Source: Cryptomeria japonica
Lineage: Eukaryota; Streptophyta; Pinopsida; Cupressales; Cupressaceae
NCBI RefSeq assembly: GCF_030272615.1
Contig: NC_081415.1
Coordinates: 510,024,873 to 510,088,872, forward strand
Direction of reading: 5' to 3'
DNA length: 64,000 bases
Of the stretch, positions 23,815-36,100 are shown in pieces; the stretch's first letter is position 1; every line of letters begins with the position of its first letter. The position numbers and the translations under genes are program-made. The notes under the pieces are model-generated. The model ran no database searches. It saw nothing but the letters and a program-made list of their open reading frames with translations, and had not been told where the DNA came from.

Positions 23815-25283
23815 TGATAACTCAATGATGAATGGATAGTACCAAACTGGTACTGAGAGGGGGGGGTGAATCAGTATAGGCAAAAACACACTCTTAAACC
23901 GGTTTGTCAACAGACATTGTGTATTTATAGACAAACAGTAACACCGATCCTTAAACAGAGTACAACCGGCAAAACCCAAAATAACTAAGACAAGCATAAA
24001 CCGGTTGACACTTATCTTCTCATACAATCTAACACGTCATTTCCATTTCACCCTTATGCATGAACAGGTAATCTACCATTAAAGATATACATATAAGCAA
24101 CTAGATCAACATGATTCACCGCTTGATAGAAAACAACATAGCATCACATGAAGAAGACATCACACATGACACACATATTTTTCACATGGAAACCCAACTG
24201 GGAAAAACCACGGTGGGGATGAATACCCACAAGCTTGTTTTTGAACTCTTTAGAAGTCTGCTCTGTTAGGAGCCTTGTCCGGTTAAAGACTGATACAATA
24301 GGTCCTGTTAGGAACCGATCCTGTTAGGGATCACCCAGTTAAGGGATGGCTAGAATACCCGGTTAAGGGTTAAACCTTGTTAAAGGTTACCTTGTTAGAG
24401 GATTTCAAGAACTCAATGGTTTTGAGTCACCCTGTTAAAGGATTTACAGCAAGCTGGTTAAGGCTACCCTGTTAAGGGATTTTCCAACTATTGAGGTGTT
24501 AGAGATCAATAGGTATTACAGTGATCTGGTAACAGCACTCAATGCCATTGTAGATCTGCTTAAGCTCCTCTTCACCTTCTACACTTACACTTTGTAGGTA
24601 TCACTTCTCTCCTCTAGTCTGGCAAGAATCACGTATCTCTTCTCTCGGATACACACACACAACTTTTGCCAACAACCTCAAAAAGAATCACAACATTGAC
24701 CTTATAGGAGAATAGATAGGTCGGTAGCATAAACCCTAAACTGTAAACCTATTAGGTTAAGGAATTCAAACAGTTCAATCCTAACCATTGAGCACACTGC
24801 ATTAAATGCAACAGTCTTGATCCAATCTCAAGACATTCTCCATCGTCCATTTTCCACCGATTTCATGGTGGCTGATAACCCATCACACGTTATCATCTTT
24901 TACAAACTTCACACATTCTCGAGGTAGATAGGAACAATATCCTTCATGCAATATCCTTCACGCACACAAGGCTTACGTGGCAACACGATCTGTTCATCGT
25001 TATCATGCTAACTCATCACACACAGTCACCAGTTGAGCCACACAGGCTTGAAGCACTTCAACCAGAAACCCTAAAGTTGAAACTGCAACCGGTCGTCATG
25101 CAATGCTTCCATGTGCTGGTTCCCATTACCATATGTTAGTTCACCTTGAACAAACACACCGCTTCACTTTGGCACAAATGTTGGTTCACAGTGTTATATC
25201 AGTTCTCTTCTCTTCATCATATTGACATCAATGACAACACACAATGTCATTATGTCCTCATACCGGTTAACATAATGCCAGCA
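23815..25283 (-). mobile_element. Solo LTR inserted in the minus Copia, TSD ATTAC
   Basis: Its plus-strand ends are TGATAACTC and GCCAGCA, flanked by ATTAC at 23810-23814 and 25284-25288. Removing it with one ATTAC restores the minus Copia reading frame (CYHGN continues into LVGDVISLDILGYVDSD). In its own orientation it starts TGCTGGCAT, has GTCATTGATGTCAA near the 5' end and TGATTCACCCCCCCC near the 3' end, like the LTRs at 46364 and 32050. The body is rich in CCGGTTAAGGG-like words (24290-24480). Length is 1,469 bases. It belongs to a related but separate family. Confidence 0.9.
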
Positions 25284-26577
25284 ATTACCATGATAACACA
25301 AAGAATATTATGAGGTACCCTTCAAATATCTGAAGACTCTTTTGACTACAACCCAATAAACTCTACCAAGATTAGACATATACCTAGAAAGAACTCCCAC
25401 TACTTGGGCAATATCAAATCTAGTGTAGACCATAGCATACATCAAACTTTCAACTGCACTCTGGTAAGGCACTATGTTGATGTCTTCCATCTCTAATGGA
25501 GATATAGAACAATCTGACATAGATAATTTCATTCCAACTGTGAAGGGAACACATAATGGTCTACAATCCTACATGTTGAACCTCTGTAATACTGAATTCG
25601 CATACTTACTCTGGCCTAGCCATAACTTTCTGCTCACTCTATCTCTTCTAATTTTCATCTCAAGAATGTGTTTTACTACAACAAGATCTTTCGTTTCAAA
25701 TTTAGCACCAAGCTAAGACTTTAGTTCTGAAATCATACCTTTCCCCTTACCAATGAATAACATATCATCAACATATAATGCAATAAATAAGAAATTATCA
25801 TAATCAGATTTATAATAAACACAATGATCTGATTTAGAACGCTCAAATCCCAAACTCAACACATATGTATCAAATTTTTGTTACCACATCCTAGGACTCT
25901 ATTTGAGGCCATACAAAGATTTCTTCAATTTACAGACCAAATTACTTTTACCTTTCACCACATAGTGCTCTGGTTGTGTCATATAGATATCCTCCTCCAA
26001 ATCACCATGAAGAAAAGAATTTTTCACATCCATTTGCTCAAACTCTAAATCATAAGTAGTAGCAATAGAAATCAAAAATCTAATGGATATCATTTTTGCA
26101 ACAAGGGAAAATATCTCACCATAATCAACACCCTTAGCCTGAGAGTATCCTTTTGCAACCAACCTTCCTTTATACTTCAATGCTTCCATCTGAACCAATC
26201 TTTTTCTTGAACACCCATTTGCAACCAAGAGGCTTTTGTCCTTCAAGCAATGGTACAAGATCCCATGTATCATTATTTTTGAAAGCTGCCATTTCTTCTT
26301 CCATAGCAATCTTCCAAGATTTTGCATCATTCATACCTAATGCCTCTCCTACAGATCTAAGTTCATCCACATTAGTATTCAAAGAAAAAATACATCTCCA
26401 ATCATTAGGTGAATGCCTTTTAGATGGTTGTCTATGTCTTGTAGACCTTTGAACAAGCTGAGTTGGAGGTTCTTCCTCTTCTTTTGAAGATTCAGAGCTA
26501 GATGAGCTCTCCTCAACTTCTTGCCTATCAAGTGGTCTTGATTCAACAGTTTCATATGTAGAAGGAAATCGAATCAC
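25284..26577 (-). pseudogene. Minus Copia, reverse transcriptase (RVT_2)
   Basis: Reading from 26577 downward, the Copia RT blocks are WKIAMEEEMAAFKNNDTW (about 26330), GCKWVFKKK, KARLVAKGYSQ (about 26160), QMDVKNSFLHGDLEEDIYM (about 26030), CKLKKSLYGLK (about 25900) and LYVDDMLF (about 25760, catalytic double Asp intact). Then come RSDHCVYY and, toward 25310, DIAQVVGVLSRYMSN and RVFRYLKGTS. Frame changes occur near 26170 and 25900. Confidence 0.9.
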
Positions 26578-26599
26578 ATCTTCCTATTTAGTCTGTTAT

Positions 26600-27902
26600 G
26601 GCTGCAATGTAACAAAAGGAGACTTAATTTTTCTAAAAATAACAGTTCTACTATGAATTACCTTTTGTGCAATAGGGTCCCAAAGCTTGTATCCTTTCAC
26701 ACCATAACTATAAGCGATGAAGATACATTTCATAGCCTTGTTCTCCAACTTTGTTCACTTCTGATTTGGCACATGTGCATATGCTTCTCAACCAAAAACT
26801 CTAAGATGTCTCAATGAAGGCTTGTGACCTGATCATGCTTCCATAGGCATTTTATCAACAAGAGTTGATGTAGGAGACCTATTAATCTAGTAGCAAGTAG
26901 TGGCAACAGTTTCAGCTTAAAATTATTGTTCTAGACCAACACCACTCAACATACTCCTAGCCTTCTCCATCAATGTCCTTTTCATTCTTTTTACAACTCC
27001 ATTCTATTGATGAGAATACAGAGTTGTCTTTTGTTTGTTAATGCCACAGTCTTTACAGAATCTATCAAAATAATTAGAGCAAAATTCATCACCATTATCA
27101 TTTCTCAAACATTTAATTTTCTTTCCAGTCTACAACTCAACCATTGCTTTAAAATCTTTAAAATGGTTGAAAACTTCATATTTACTCTTTAGAAATTATA
27201 GCCATGTCCTTCTAAAATCATCAATAAATGAAACATAATATGTGGATTTTCCAATCGAAAGAACATCTAAAGGACCAAACACATCAGAATGAATAAGATC
27301 CAAAACACGACAAGATTTATGAGCATTTGAGTAAAATTAAATGCAGTTTTGTTTTCCATAAATGCAATGTTCAAAAAAACTAAAGTCAAGATTACAATCA
27401 TTCAAACCTTCAACAAGGTTAAATTTTTCAAGGTCCTCTGACCCTTTTCTCCAATGTGGCCAAGTCTCTTGTGCCATAACATAGTCTTCTCTATAGGTAA
27501 CTTTGCTTCAAAAGAAAGAGGACCCTTAGGTACCCAAAAGCCATGTCCATCCATTGAAAGCGAAACCCTCAAATCTTCCAATGAAGTATCCATAGATTTA
27601 CTTTTTACATAAGTGCTATAGCACTCAACAATGTAATGTCTCTAGCTTATACAAAGTGTTGAACCTGCAACCTCTAGAAATCACCATAACACCCTTAATC
27701 ATCTTACATCCTGCATCAAAAAAGATTACTTGCACACCTGCATCTATTAGTTTGATCACAAATGATAAATTGTGTTTTAATTCGAGGATATGCAACACAA
27801 TGCTAATCCTTTTTATTCTACCATCAGGAAACCTGATCCTAACTTTACCTCAACCAACAATGTCTAAATGTGAATCATCACCCAATTACACCTTGCCTCC
27901 AT
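26600..27902 (-). pseudogene. Minus Copia, pre-integrase and integrase region
   Basis: The GAG-pre-integrase motif MLWHKRLGHIGEKGQRTL is clear at about 27490-27430. The integrase core below it, down to about 26600, is fragmented by stops. Recognisable pieces include a region around 27060 with the end of the core and EAYAHVPNQK-like text near 26760. I did not place all three catalytic residues. This is the most decayed part of the element. Confidence 0.7.
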
Positions 27903-28797
27903 TTAATTCTTCATATTAAAAAAAAAATGTTTATTGGAAGTCATATGAAAAGATGCACCTAAGTCAATTAACCATGCATCATTACCTGCATGAATAGCCA
28001 AAGCTCCAATGAATGCATCACCATCTTCCTTTTCAAACTCAAAATCAGAATCTAACTTCTTCTTTTTTTCTTCTTTGCAGTCCTTATGGATGTGACCTAA
28101 ATTACCACAATTCCAACAAATTACTTTGGACTTTCCAAGAGATTTTTTTCTCCCTTTAGATTTGGACTTATTGCGCTTCTCATTCTTCTTCCCTTTTTCC
28201 TTAGGTCTTCCATGAACAGTTAGGACTTCCTTCAAATTGATGGATAACTTCCTCTGTATCTCTTCACCAAGTAGGGAACCCACCACATCTTCAGACTTCA
28301 AAACAACAGAAGTACTGTTGATAGCCATAACAAGAAAATCCCACAAATTGAGCAAAGAACAAAGCAAGATCTGATATTTCTCCTCTTTGTCCATCTTAAC
28401 ACCAACAAATGCGAATTGAGCCACCAACATATTAAATGCTTCCAGGTGGTTTGTAATCCATCCACCCTCTTCTATTCTCAAGGAATATAATTTCTTCCTC
28501 AAAAGATTTTTCTTGATACATTTCACCAAGTTTAGTCCATAGCTTCTGTGCAGAGTTCTCTTCATGGAAATTGATCATAACAAAGTCTGTCAAGCACAAT
28601 TTAATTAGACCCTTGGCTTTACGGTCCATAACATCATATTGAGCAGCTACAGTAGGATCTAAGGGTCTTGAAACATTCAGATCAACAACGTCCCAAAAAT
28701 CTTGATCTATTAGCAGATCTTCCATCTTCAACTTCCACATCTCAAAATTACTACCATCAAATTTATCTACCTCTACTCTCCCTGATGAACTTGTCAT
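27903..28797 (-). pseudogene. Minus Copia, gag with zinc knuckle and protease start
   Basis: From 28797 the protein starts MTSSSGRVEVDKFDGSNF and has the Copia gag pattern (FDGSNFEMWKLKMEDLL; AQKLWTKLGEMYQ). A frame change at about 28470 leads into the next open stretch, with FNMLVAQFAFVGVKMDKEEK, the zinc knuckle CWNCGNLGHIHKDC (about 28115-28075) and the protease motif WLIDLGASFHMT (about 27975-27940), where the usual DSGAS reads DLGAS. Gag forms the particle and the knuckle binds element RNA. Confidence 0.88.
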
Positions 28798-28907
28798 CTG
28801 AAAATTCCTGCAACAAGATCAATAAGTATTTTCTGCATAATCTCCCACTCAAATCTGGATTAGTTCAAAAAACCCAACAACCCACAACTGAAACCAAAGG
28901 TGATCAA

Positions 28908-28919
28908 GATCTGATACCA
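28908..28919 (-). other. Primer-binding site of the minus Copia
   Basis: On the minus strand TGGTATCAGATC lies two bases after the LTR end. It matches the 3' end complement of initiator Met-tRNA (TGGTATCAGAGC) except for one base. Confidence 0.8.
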
Positions 28920-28921
28920 CT

Positions 28922-29319
28922 TGTAAGGAAGTTAAGTAGTGGAACAACTTCCTACAATAACCTTGAGAGGAGGGTAATGCAAAAAAAATTACAGATCATT
29001 ACAACAATTGCAGAAATAAACAAAATATCATGCATACCACAACATAGCAACACAGTGATTTACATGGAGAAAACCCTTTTGGAAGAAAAACCCCACACTC
29101 CAAAAGCAGCTCAATATATTATTCAGCAATCAATAACAAATTACAAGATTGAGTACCACTAATCAAACTCAGAGGTAACTCAATAGCCATAAGACTCTTA
29201 CACACAGTCTCTATCTCATGTACCTCATATATAGGAGATACAATACAAGAAATCGTCAAACAATATTCCAAAACCATGGGCTAAAACCACCCAATAAAGT
29301 GGATTTGACCTTATCTCCA
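28922..29319 (-). repeat. 5' LTR of the minus Copia
   Basis: Plus-strand ends TGTAAGGAAG and ATCTCCA give a 398-base LTR beside the primer-binding site. The inner border is firm. The outer border is inferred from the TG..CA ends and the start of the gypsy B flank (TTCTATATGG) just outside. I found no second copy on the other side of the element. Confidence 0.65.
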
Positions 29320-29464
29320 TTCTATATGGTTGTGACACTTCACTATCTTTCTTTATCTTGAGTTTCTCAAACTTAGTTTGGATGGTACCAAAGACCTTTG
29401 ATAGTCCAAAGTCCAAATTTGCTCATCTTTGCCACTATACTTTGTCTTTTGTCACTATGGTTCC
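29320..29464. repeat. Right copy of the 190-bp direct repeat (first part), 3' flank of gypsy B
   Basis: This continues at 46281-46323 after gypsy A and its duplicated GTTCC are removed, and it matches 23190-23380. By continuity with the integrase end at 46314-46363 it is the sequence just downstream of the gypsy B pol stop. Confidence 0.8.
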
Positions 29465-29589
29465 TATTGTCATTTTATGACACCTTTGGTCCATCAGTAA
29501 GAATCGATCAGAGATGTGATCCATGGACTGGCGCTGCCCTAGTTGATCAAAGAGAAAGTAGAAGAATCATGAAGTGTGAATTGTTGCCT

Positions 29590-30250
29590 TAACTGGAGGG
29601 AGTTCCTCCCTTGGCCTTTTCTTCCTTCCTCAGAACCCCAGAACCTTGAAGTTATGAGGTTCTTTCCCTTTTCCTTCTCTCTTTTTTTCTCTGAAACCCC
29701 GAGGTTCGAAGTTCCCTCTTAGTTTTCTTCTTTCTCCAGAACTCTGGAACCCCAAAGTTCTGAAGTTCCTTCCCTTTGTTGCCTCTCCTTTCTTTTCCTG
29801 GAACTTCGAAACCCTGAGTTTCTGAAGTTTCTCTCCTTCTTCCCCTTTCTCCTTCCCCTCCCTAGAACTCTAAAACCCCGAGGTTCTGAAGTTCCTTTGC
29901 GCAGTTCCTCCGAAACTTCGGAACCCCGAGGTTCTAAAGCTCCCTCCTAGCCTTTCTTCCTTCTTCGAAACTCTAGAACCCTGAGGTTCTGAAGTTCTCT
30001 TTCCCTTGCTTCCCTTTCTTCTCTTCAGAACTCTAGAATCTTGAGGTTTTGAAGTTCCTTCCCTCCTTTCCTTTTCTCTCTAGTTCCTCAAAACTCCGGA
30101 ACCCTGAGATTCTGAAGTTCCTTCCTTAGCCCCTTTTTTCAGTCCTCTAGAACCCCGAAGTTCCAAAGTTCCCTGTTGTGTCTCTTTCCTCTTCCCCGAA
30201 ACTCTAGAACCCTGAGGTTCTGAGGTTCCTTCCTTGTCTTTCCCACTTTG
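29590..30250. repeat. Minisatellite with GAACC..GGTTC hairpins in the 5' LTR
   Basis: Roughly eight degenerate units of 65-105 bases each contain GGAACCCCGAGGTTCTGAAG-like sequence, separated by C/T-rich TTCC..CTTTC stretches. GAACC and GGTTC within each unit can pair. The same array occurs in the 3' LTR at 44570-45235. Confidence 0.85.
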
Positions 30251-30619
30251 GGAGCCTAAGCTTCCGAAGTCCCCAGACTTCTTTCTGACTGGCGACACTT
30301 CCAAATGGTGTGATCGACACTCAAGTATTTAAATGCTCTGACAGTTTTGGTGACTTATGCACTTTCTTTTGTGGAGCCACAGGGGTGCATTTAATGTTTT
30401 GGTAGGATTTCCATCAAGGGAGGTACGAGGCCATGCTTGTTGTGGTGACTTATGTCATTACTGCATACTCTGACTTTGGAAGGTCAGTCAATCCACCTTC
30501 TCAGGGTTGCCTTTGTGGGTATGGCTAGGTTGCTTGCAAGTACTGAGGTCAAGTGCATGCACTTCCCTACACTCCCAGACTGACATGCAGGGGTCATGAT
30601 CACTCTTGTAACCATTTTT

Positions 30620-30629
30620 CTATATAAGG
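30620..30629 (+). promoter_or_regulatory. TATA box of the gypsy A 5' LTR
   Basis: CTATATAAGG is kept in both LTRs (30620 and 45601) in the middle third of the LTR, where plant LTR promoters start transcription. Confidence 0.65.
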
Positions 30630-31299
30630 CTTGTAAGCCTCATTATCAAGGGTTCTCTCCCTATTGCCTTGAGCTTTCCTATGCTCTTCTCTTCTCTTGA
30701 AGACTTGTAAATATTTTCGCAATTCTGCAACTGTAAGTTTGGCCTTTGGCCTTTGAATGAATTGAAATTACATTCTTGTCTTCCTTCAACTTATGCATGT
30801 TGTTTATGTTCCCTTACCTTTATCATAGGTGTATGTTTTATGGATCTTCTCTCCATATATGTTGTGTTAACTTGTTTTTTATGAGTGTGGCTTGTGGGAA
30901 TCCTTTTCCCCTCTTGACACTTAGCAAATTCTAACCACCATACATGTGTTTGGGTCACTCATGCAAATGAAGTTTGTGCATCTCTTGGGTATTTCAATTG
31001 ATTCCTTGTGTCATTTTGGGTGGGGAGAGGTACAATCTCTTATCTTGGTGCATCACCTCCTTTGATTTTAAGCATTTCTCTCTTCCCTTTATCTCTGCAA
31101 TTTATTAGGATAGGCCTAGGAGTTAGTTTTGAAGTGTTGCGTTGGTTCAACACCTACACCTTGATGGAGAAGGAAGTCGGCCTTCTCTGGAGATTCAACC
31201 CCCTTGCACAAAGTCTCACACTTCGGGGTTGTTTCCATGATTCACGAGGTTGTTGAGTTGATAGCTCAGCAAGGGTGCAAGATTTTGTGATAAAAGTTT

Positions 31300-31317
31300 T
31301 TGGCATGTTCGGTGGGA
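31300..31317 (+). other. Putative primer-binding site of gypsy A
   Basis: TTGGCATGTTCGGTGGGA, five bases after the LTR end, resembles a diverged version of the Asp-tRNA site (TGGCGCCGTTGCCGGGGA) used by Athila and Tat elements. The match is partial. Confidence 0.5.
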
Positions 31318-31651
31318 CAGAATTTTGACATACATGCTAAGGATTTAGTGTTAATTCTTAGTGTTTCAACCTTTAGAGGCAATCACCTCTCAAGCACTTG
31401 GCGACTTTGTTCAAAGTCCAGTTCTTGTTCATGCAAAGTTCATAACTTAGGGACTCCAAAACCCCCAAGTTCCCAAGTCACCGCAAATCTCACAACTCCA
31501 GAAGTCTAGAACCCCCAGGTTCTGAAGCTTGCTACTTCAAAGGTCTGGAACCCCCAGGTTCCAAGATGCTTAAGTCTGGAACCCTGAAGTTCTAAGGTTT
31601 CTGCTCAACAAGTCTACTACTTGCTCATGACTTGTTGCAACTCTAAATTTT

Positions 31652-32049
31652 ATGGCCAGAATTCAAACAAGGGTGCCTTCTAGAGGTAGTTTCTAGTTCG
31701 AAGGGCTCTCATCTTCAGGCTCTAGAAGGCAGAGAGGTAGACCTTCATTATCACCAGTTAGGGAGGTTAGGGTTGTAAACACTCTGTCTCCCAAGTCTCA
31801 TTCTACCCCTCCATTTAGAAGACCATTCCTGTCAAGGGCTCCCACCACTCATATCAATAGACCATTGTTTCACATGGCAAGAAATCAGGTTTTTGTTACC
31901 TTCAATGGGGGGAGTCCCCTTATTTTGACTCAATGGAGTGACATACCAGTGGCTACGTTGAAGAGTGTACCATACTTCACTGGTGAAACAACTACTACGC
32001 CCATTGAGCACATTCAAGACATTGCAAACATTTCCTTTGTCCATAATAT
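31652..32049 (+). pseudogene. Gypsy A gag, 5' part (before the nested element)
   Basis: ATG 31652 opens a frame (MARIQTRVPSRGSF) with one TAG at 31694 in place of a plausible Gln codon. An Arg/Ser/Pro-rich N-terminus leads into the start of the retrotransposon gag domain (HIQDIANISFVHN). The frame is cut by the pol-less element and continues at 38739: joining across one AATAT gives VHN-ITQDDVVVKLL without a frame change. Confidence 0.88.
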
Positions 32050-32900
32050 TGTTAGGGGTCCCACAAATACTAAGAGGGGGGGTGAATCAGTATCTAACCG
32101 GTAATAAGAATTTCTTAAGTTAAAACATGCAGAACATAATATAACAGTGTACCAGTATGCAAGAAATAATGCAATAAATAGAATCAAGAATATCCACATG
32201 AAAAGTACACCATAACACAAGATGTTTAACGAGGAAACTCGGCGTGGGAAAAACCTTGGTGGGATTTGTGACCCACAATATTCACTCACTGGCCAATAAG
32301 AGAATATTACTTACAATAGGGGCCTGCACATGCAGGAAGGCCAACTGCCTGGAGTTCACTGCTCAATGGGAAGTCACACTGACTTACAATAAGGATTATA
32401 CTAATCCAATGACTTGTACTACTTTACAATAGCATCTCCAATGCCAAATTCAGTATCGGTTCCTGCTTTGTTCTTTACATATACCCTTGACCTATAATTC
32501 GCACATTAGGTCTGCCTAGTAATTTTCTTTATGCTCCTTACATTACCACCTAAATGTCTACAATGATCTCCTTTATATACAAGAGCCATTTTACAATTTG
32601 CCAAGTCGGCTTACAATAATAAACAAAATATTACATAACAAAAATCCTGTCGGCCTCTGTGCCGGTATACATATTTTCTTTTGTGTCGGTATCGGTGTCC
32701 TTGTTGATGTCAGTGCACTATCTTTCCTATGTAATGCTTTGCCGGTATGATGTCTTGTCGGTGCCATAGGATTGCAAGGTTGCTTGTGTAATGCTTTGTC
32801 GGTATGATGTCTTGCCAGTGCCATAGGATTGCAAGGTTGCCATCAATGACAAAACCTTCAATCACATACAATGTCTCATTGGAGTGTCCATATGCCAACA
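32050..32900 (-). repeat. 3' LTR of the pol-less element
   Basis: Plus-strand ends TGTTAGGGGTCC and ATATGCCAACA, 851 bases. In the first 255 bases I counted about 13 differences from 37880-38733. A GGGGGGGTGAATC tract sits near the element-sense 3' end. CTTTATATAC at 32571-32580 (minus GTATATAAAG) is a TATA box candidate. Confidence 0.93.
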
Positions 32901-32901
32901 A

Positions 32902-32914
32902 TCTCCCCCTTTGG
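32902..32914 (-). other. Polypurine tract of the pol-less element
   Basis: CCAAAGGGGGAGA on the minus strand lies against the 3' LTR. A second copy (CCAAAGGGGGAGT) lies at 33055-33067, about 155 bases inside. The complete Copia also has two such tracts. Confidence 0.85.
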
Positions 32915-33127
32915 CATTGATGGCAACACTCATGAGAAATTTCAAAAAGTATCCAAAATGTGTAGTCCAAAAATGTTACCAAAAATGTTTACCAAAAATA
33001 TGAGGGCTCCCCCTGAGCATATGATTCCTGTATTTTGAACTTTCTCATCTCACTACTCCCCCTTTGGCATCAATGACAAAGGTTGTCAAGATGTCAGTAG
33101 AGTTTGTAGGTTCATCTATCCTCAACC

Positions 33128-36100
33128 CTATAGCTGGGTAGTTATTATCTGAAAAAGATCTTCCAAAATTAAGTTTATACTATCCATAAACTTTTTATTA
33201 TCTTTTATTGTTGTTTCAGTCCTCTTCACTGTACCAGTGAGATGCTGCAAATGCTCTGTCGGTGTTTTGCTACCTTGTGTTAGTGCCTCTGAAATTTCCT
33301 TCTGCAAAGATGCTAAATAGTCCAATCTTGGACTTAGTTTAGACCTCAGATGTTTTTCCTTGTTTATTATTCTTTCTTTTTCTCTTTCCAGTTTGAGCAA
33401 TTCTTCCTCAAAATTTGCTATCTTCCCTTCAAAAACTGATAATGAATCTGGTGAGTTTACAAAATTGTCTGCAAGCTTATTTATCTCATCCTGTGTCTTG
33501 CTTATTTTCTTGTCAATGTCTATAGTCAAAAATTTTGTTTTACATGTATCTTTATATAGATTTTTGTATTCTTTCAACAAACTACATAGTTCCGGTAGAA
33601 GTGTGTCAAAATTTCTGTTACACTTCTTTATTTCCTCATCAAAGAATTTTTGTTTCTCTTTCTCTACCTTATCCTTTACTGATTCTTCCTTTATTTTCTC
33701 AATGTTTTCAAAAATATATTTACACAATGTATCCAATTGTCCTAAAGAATCTTTATTATCTATGTTACAGTTTGGAGCTATTGCCTTCAAAATTGGTATA
33801 GAATCATCAATTGCCTTATAAGCCTGTGAACTGCAGTCAGTTATTTTCTTAATAGAATCTAATAATACCTCAGTCACATTTGTTGACTTGAATGTTGATG
33901 ATGATCCAACTATTTGAGTGCCAGTGGAAGTAACCATGCCTGTATTGACCTCTGGTAGGTCAGTTTGTGTCTGCATTTCTTTTAGCACTAGTTTTCCCAC
34001 TTCACTACTTACCGGTGGCACTGTTTCCTTATGACCCTGTTCTGGAGCCTTTAGCTCTATTGGTTCTCTGTATGTTGTGTTGTCTATGTCTGTGCCTCAG
34101 TCTCTACCTTTTTCTCTGTGTCCTCTATCGGTTTCTCTATTTCCCTTGCTACCGGAGGCTCTTTAGCCATATCTGACTTGTCAGTTGTATCTTTATCAAC
34201 TATTATGTTGATCTTTTGGGTATCAACATTTATAGTATACAGGACTTCAGAATTAGGATTGCTATCCTTTGCATCCATACTTTCTATTATTGGTTGATCT
34301 TCAATAGTTGTGACTTTCACTGGTGGGGGTAGGTTGTCTTTAACCTTTATGCTTGGTGGTGCACCCACTTTGCCTTTCCCCTTGTCCCTATCCTTCTGAT
34401 ATACTTTTATAGGCTTATGTTTCCTATATTCTTCTTGTTTTTCCTTGTCAACCAGGAATATATCCCAACCATCTTCTGTTTCCTCCGTTACTTCAGTAAC
34501 TCTTCTTGCCATCAGTGAAATGTGTCGGTGTGCAGTAGAGAATACTGACCGGTTTGCCTGCGCAATCAAATCATCAATTTCCTTGGGAGAGTTTACTGGA
34601 TATACAGCAAGTAGTTTTTCTATTTTTATTTTCTTATATAATTCAATCACTGCTTGCCTTCTGGCCTCAAGTCTTTTGTACAAATCATCAGGAATTTCAT
34701 TTGCTACTTCCATCAAAAATTTCTTTTACATGTCCATATGCAGTATCATACTTTCCTCAACTTGCTCTTTCTCATCAGCAGATAGAGTGTCATAAATTTT
34801 TCTTATGTTTTTCAGTTTTCCTTCCTCTGTGATTTCATTTAACAATATATCTAGAGGTGCCAAGTCACTATTTGTCCTTTTCTTTTTCTTTGGTGTTAGC
34901 TTTTCTTGGGTGTGACCTTTCTAACCGGAGATCTCACTGCTTGTTGCTTTTGCCTTGTCCTTCTAGGTGAAGGAGTGGTTGCCGGTGAGGGATCTCTTTT
35001 CCTAACAACTCTTTTAAAAGTTGTTGGCATGTCATCTTCCGAAGAAGTACCTACCAGTGATAGATGAGCTTCAGGTTGTGGAGCTGCCAACTCATCTTCT
35101 GTTATGCCAGTTTTCTTTAGTACATCTTCCTTAATGGCCTTTGCTTGCCTAGATTCTTTCCTCACAAATGCCTCAACCTTCTTTACTCTTTTCTTTGATT
35201 GTATTTGGCTTTCTATGGTCTCAGCACTACCAAATACTTCTTCCTTGGGTTCATTGGGGGCTTCTAGAAGTGCTTTAGCATAAGTTTCAACTATGTGATC
35301 ATCTGTCTCATAGCCCATTTCAGTTACCCAAATTGTCCTTGGGATGACCACTTCCATCCAGATTTCATCTTTCTTAATAACAAAGCATATATCATCTTTG
35401 TATTTGTCTACTATTTTCTGGGATAACCTTATTCTTTGCTTCATTTTGGTTTTCAATGCTTGGAAAAAGTCATGAATATTTTTCTCCTTGTTTTCACCCA
35501 TGGTATTGAACAGTTGAGTCAATTGCTTTCTTACCAGTATGTCATATCCAAGTTCTTTATAACCTATACCGAGAACCTATTTTGTTATGTGTAGCATTAA
35601 ACATACCAACAGATTTCCAAATCTAAAAGTTCCTTTCTTGTCCTTTATCTTTCCAAGATTGTCTATTAGTTCATCCTTTAACCATTCACAGATGTCAATT
35701 TTTGTATTGTATGTTACCATGTCATAAGCACTTTTAATGCATAAACTTGAAACTGAGTTAAGTCTGTTAGCATGAGTGGCATTGTAACCTAATATCATAC
35801 TTATGAATCTCACATTGATATCTTTTACATCATTAACCCTTAGAGATCTCTTATCAAATGTTGCACCTGTTATTTTTGTAACTAGGTCATTTGGAACCTT
35901 CTTGGTTTTGTCTGGTCTCTTACCAGTGGTTGGTAACCCTATGACAGCTTTCACAGCTTCCTTGGTGATCTTATGGATTGCATCTAGCCAGAAAAATTCT
36001 CCATGAACTCTGCTTAGCACTATCCTAATCACATCCTTAGGGAATTCGGGAATGCTAAGGATTTCTATGAATCCTAGGGTTTCAATAACCTTGTGTTCAG

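Larger units (their letters stand above)
23381..29319 (-). mobile_element. Copia element, minus strand, degenerate, split by a solo LTR
   Basis: On the minus strand the order is LTR (29319-28922), primer-binding site (28919-28908), gag with zinc knuckle, protease, integrase, RT and RNase H, the Copia order. Frames are broken by stops and shifts. The element has no 3' LTR: beyond the RNase H end at about 23381 comes a direct repeat that belongs to the gypsy B 3' flank. A solo LTR of another family sits at 23815-25283. Confidence 0.85.
29465..31295 (+). repeat. 5' LTR of gypsy A
   Basis: It pairs with 44467-46275 along its whole length (1,831 versus 1,809 bases) with many substitutions. It contains a degenerate minisatellite (29590-30250), a TATA box (CTATATAAGG at 30620-30629) and a region near 30745-30780 (GAATGAATTGAAATTACATT) that could hold the polyadenylation signal. 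Confidence 0.92.

Noticed and set aside
30080-30304. Minus-strand open frame with Ser/Gly-rich repeats
   Set aside because: By-product of the 5' LTR minisatellite.
33360-33821. 153-codon plus-strand open frame rich in Ser, Phe and Leu
   Set aside because: Antisense shadow of the coiled-coil tail of ORF2 of the pol-less element.
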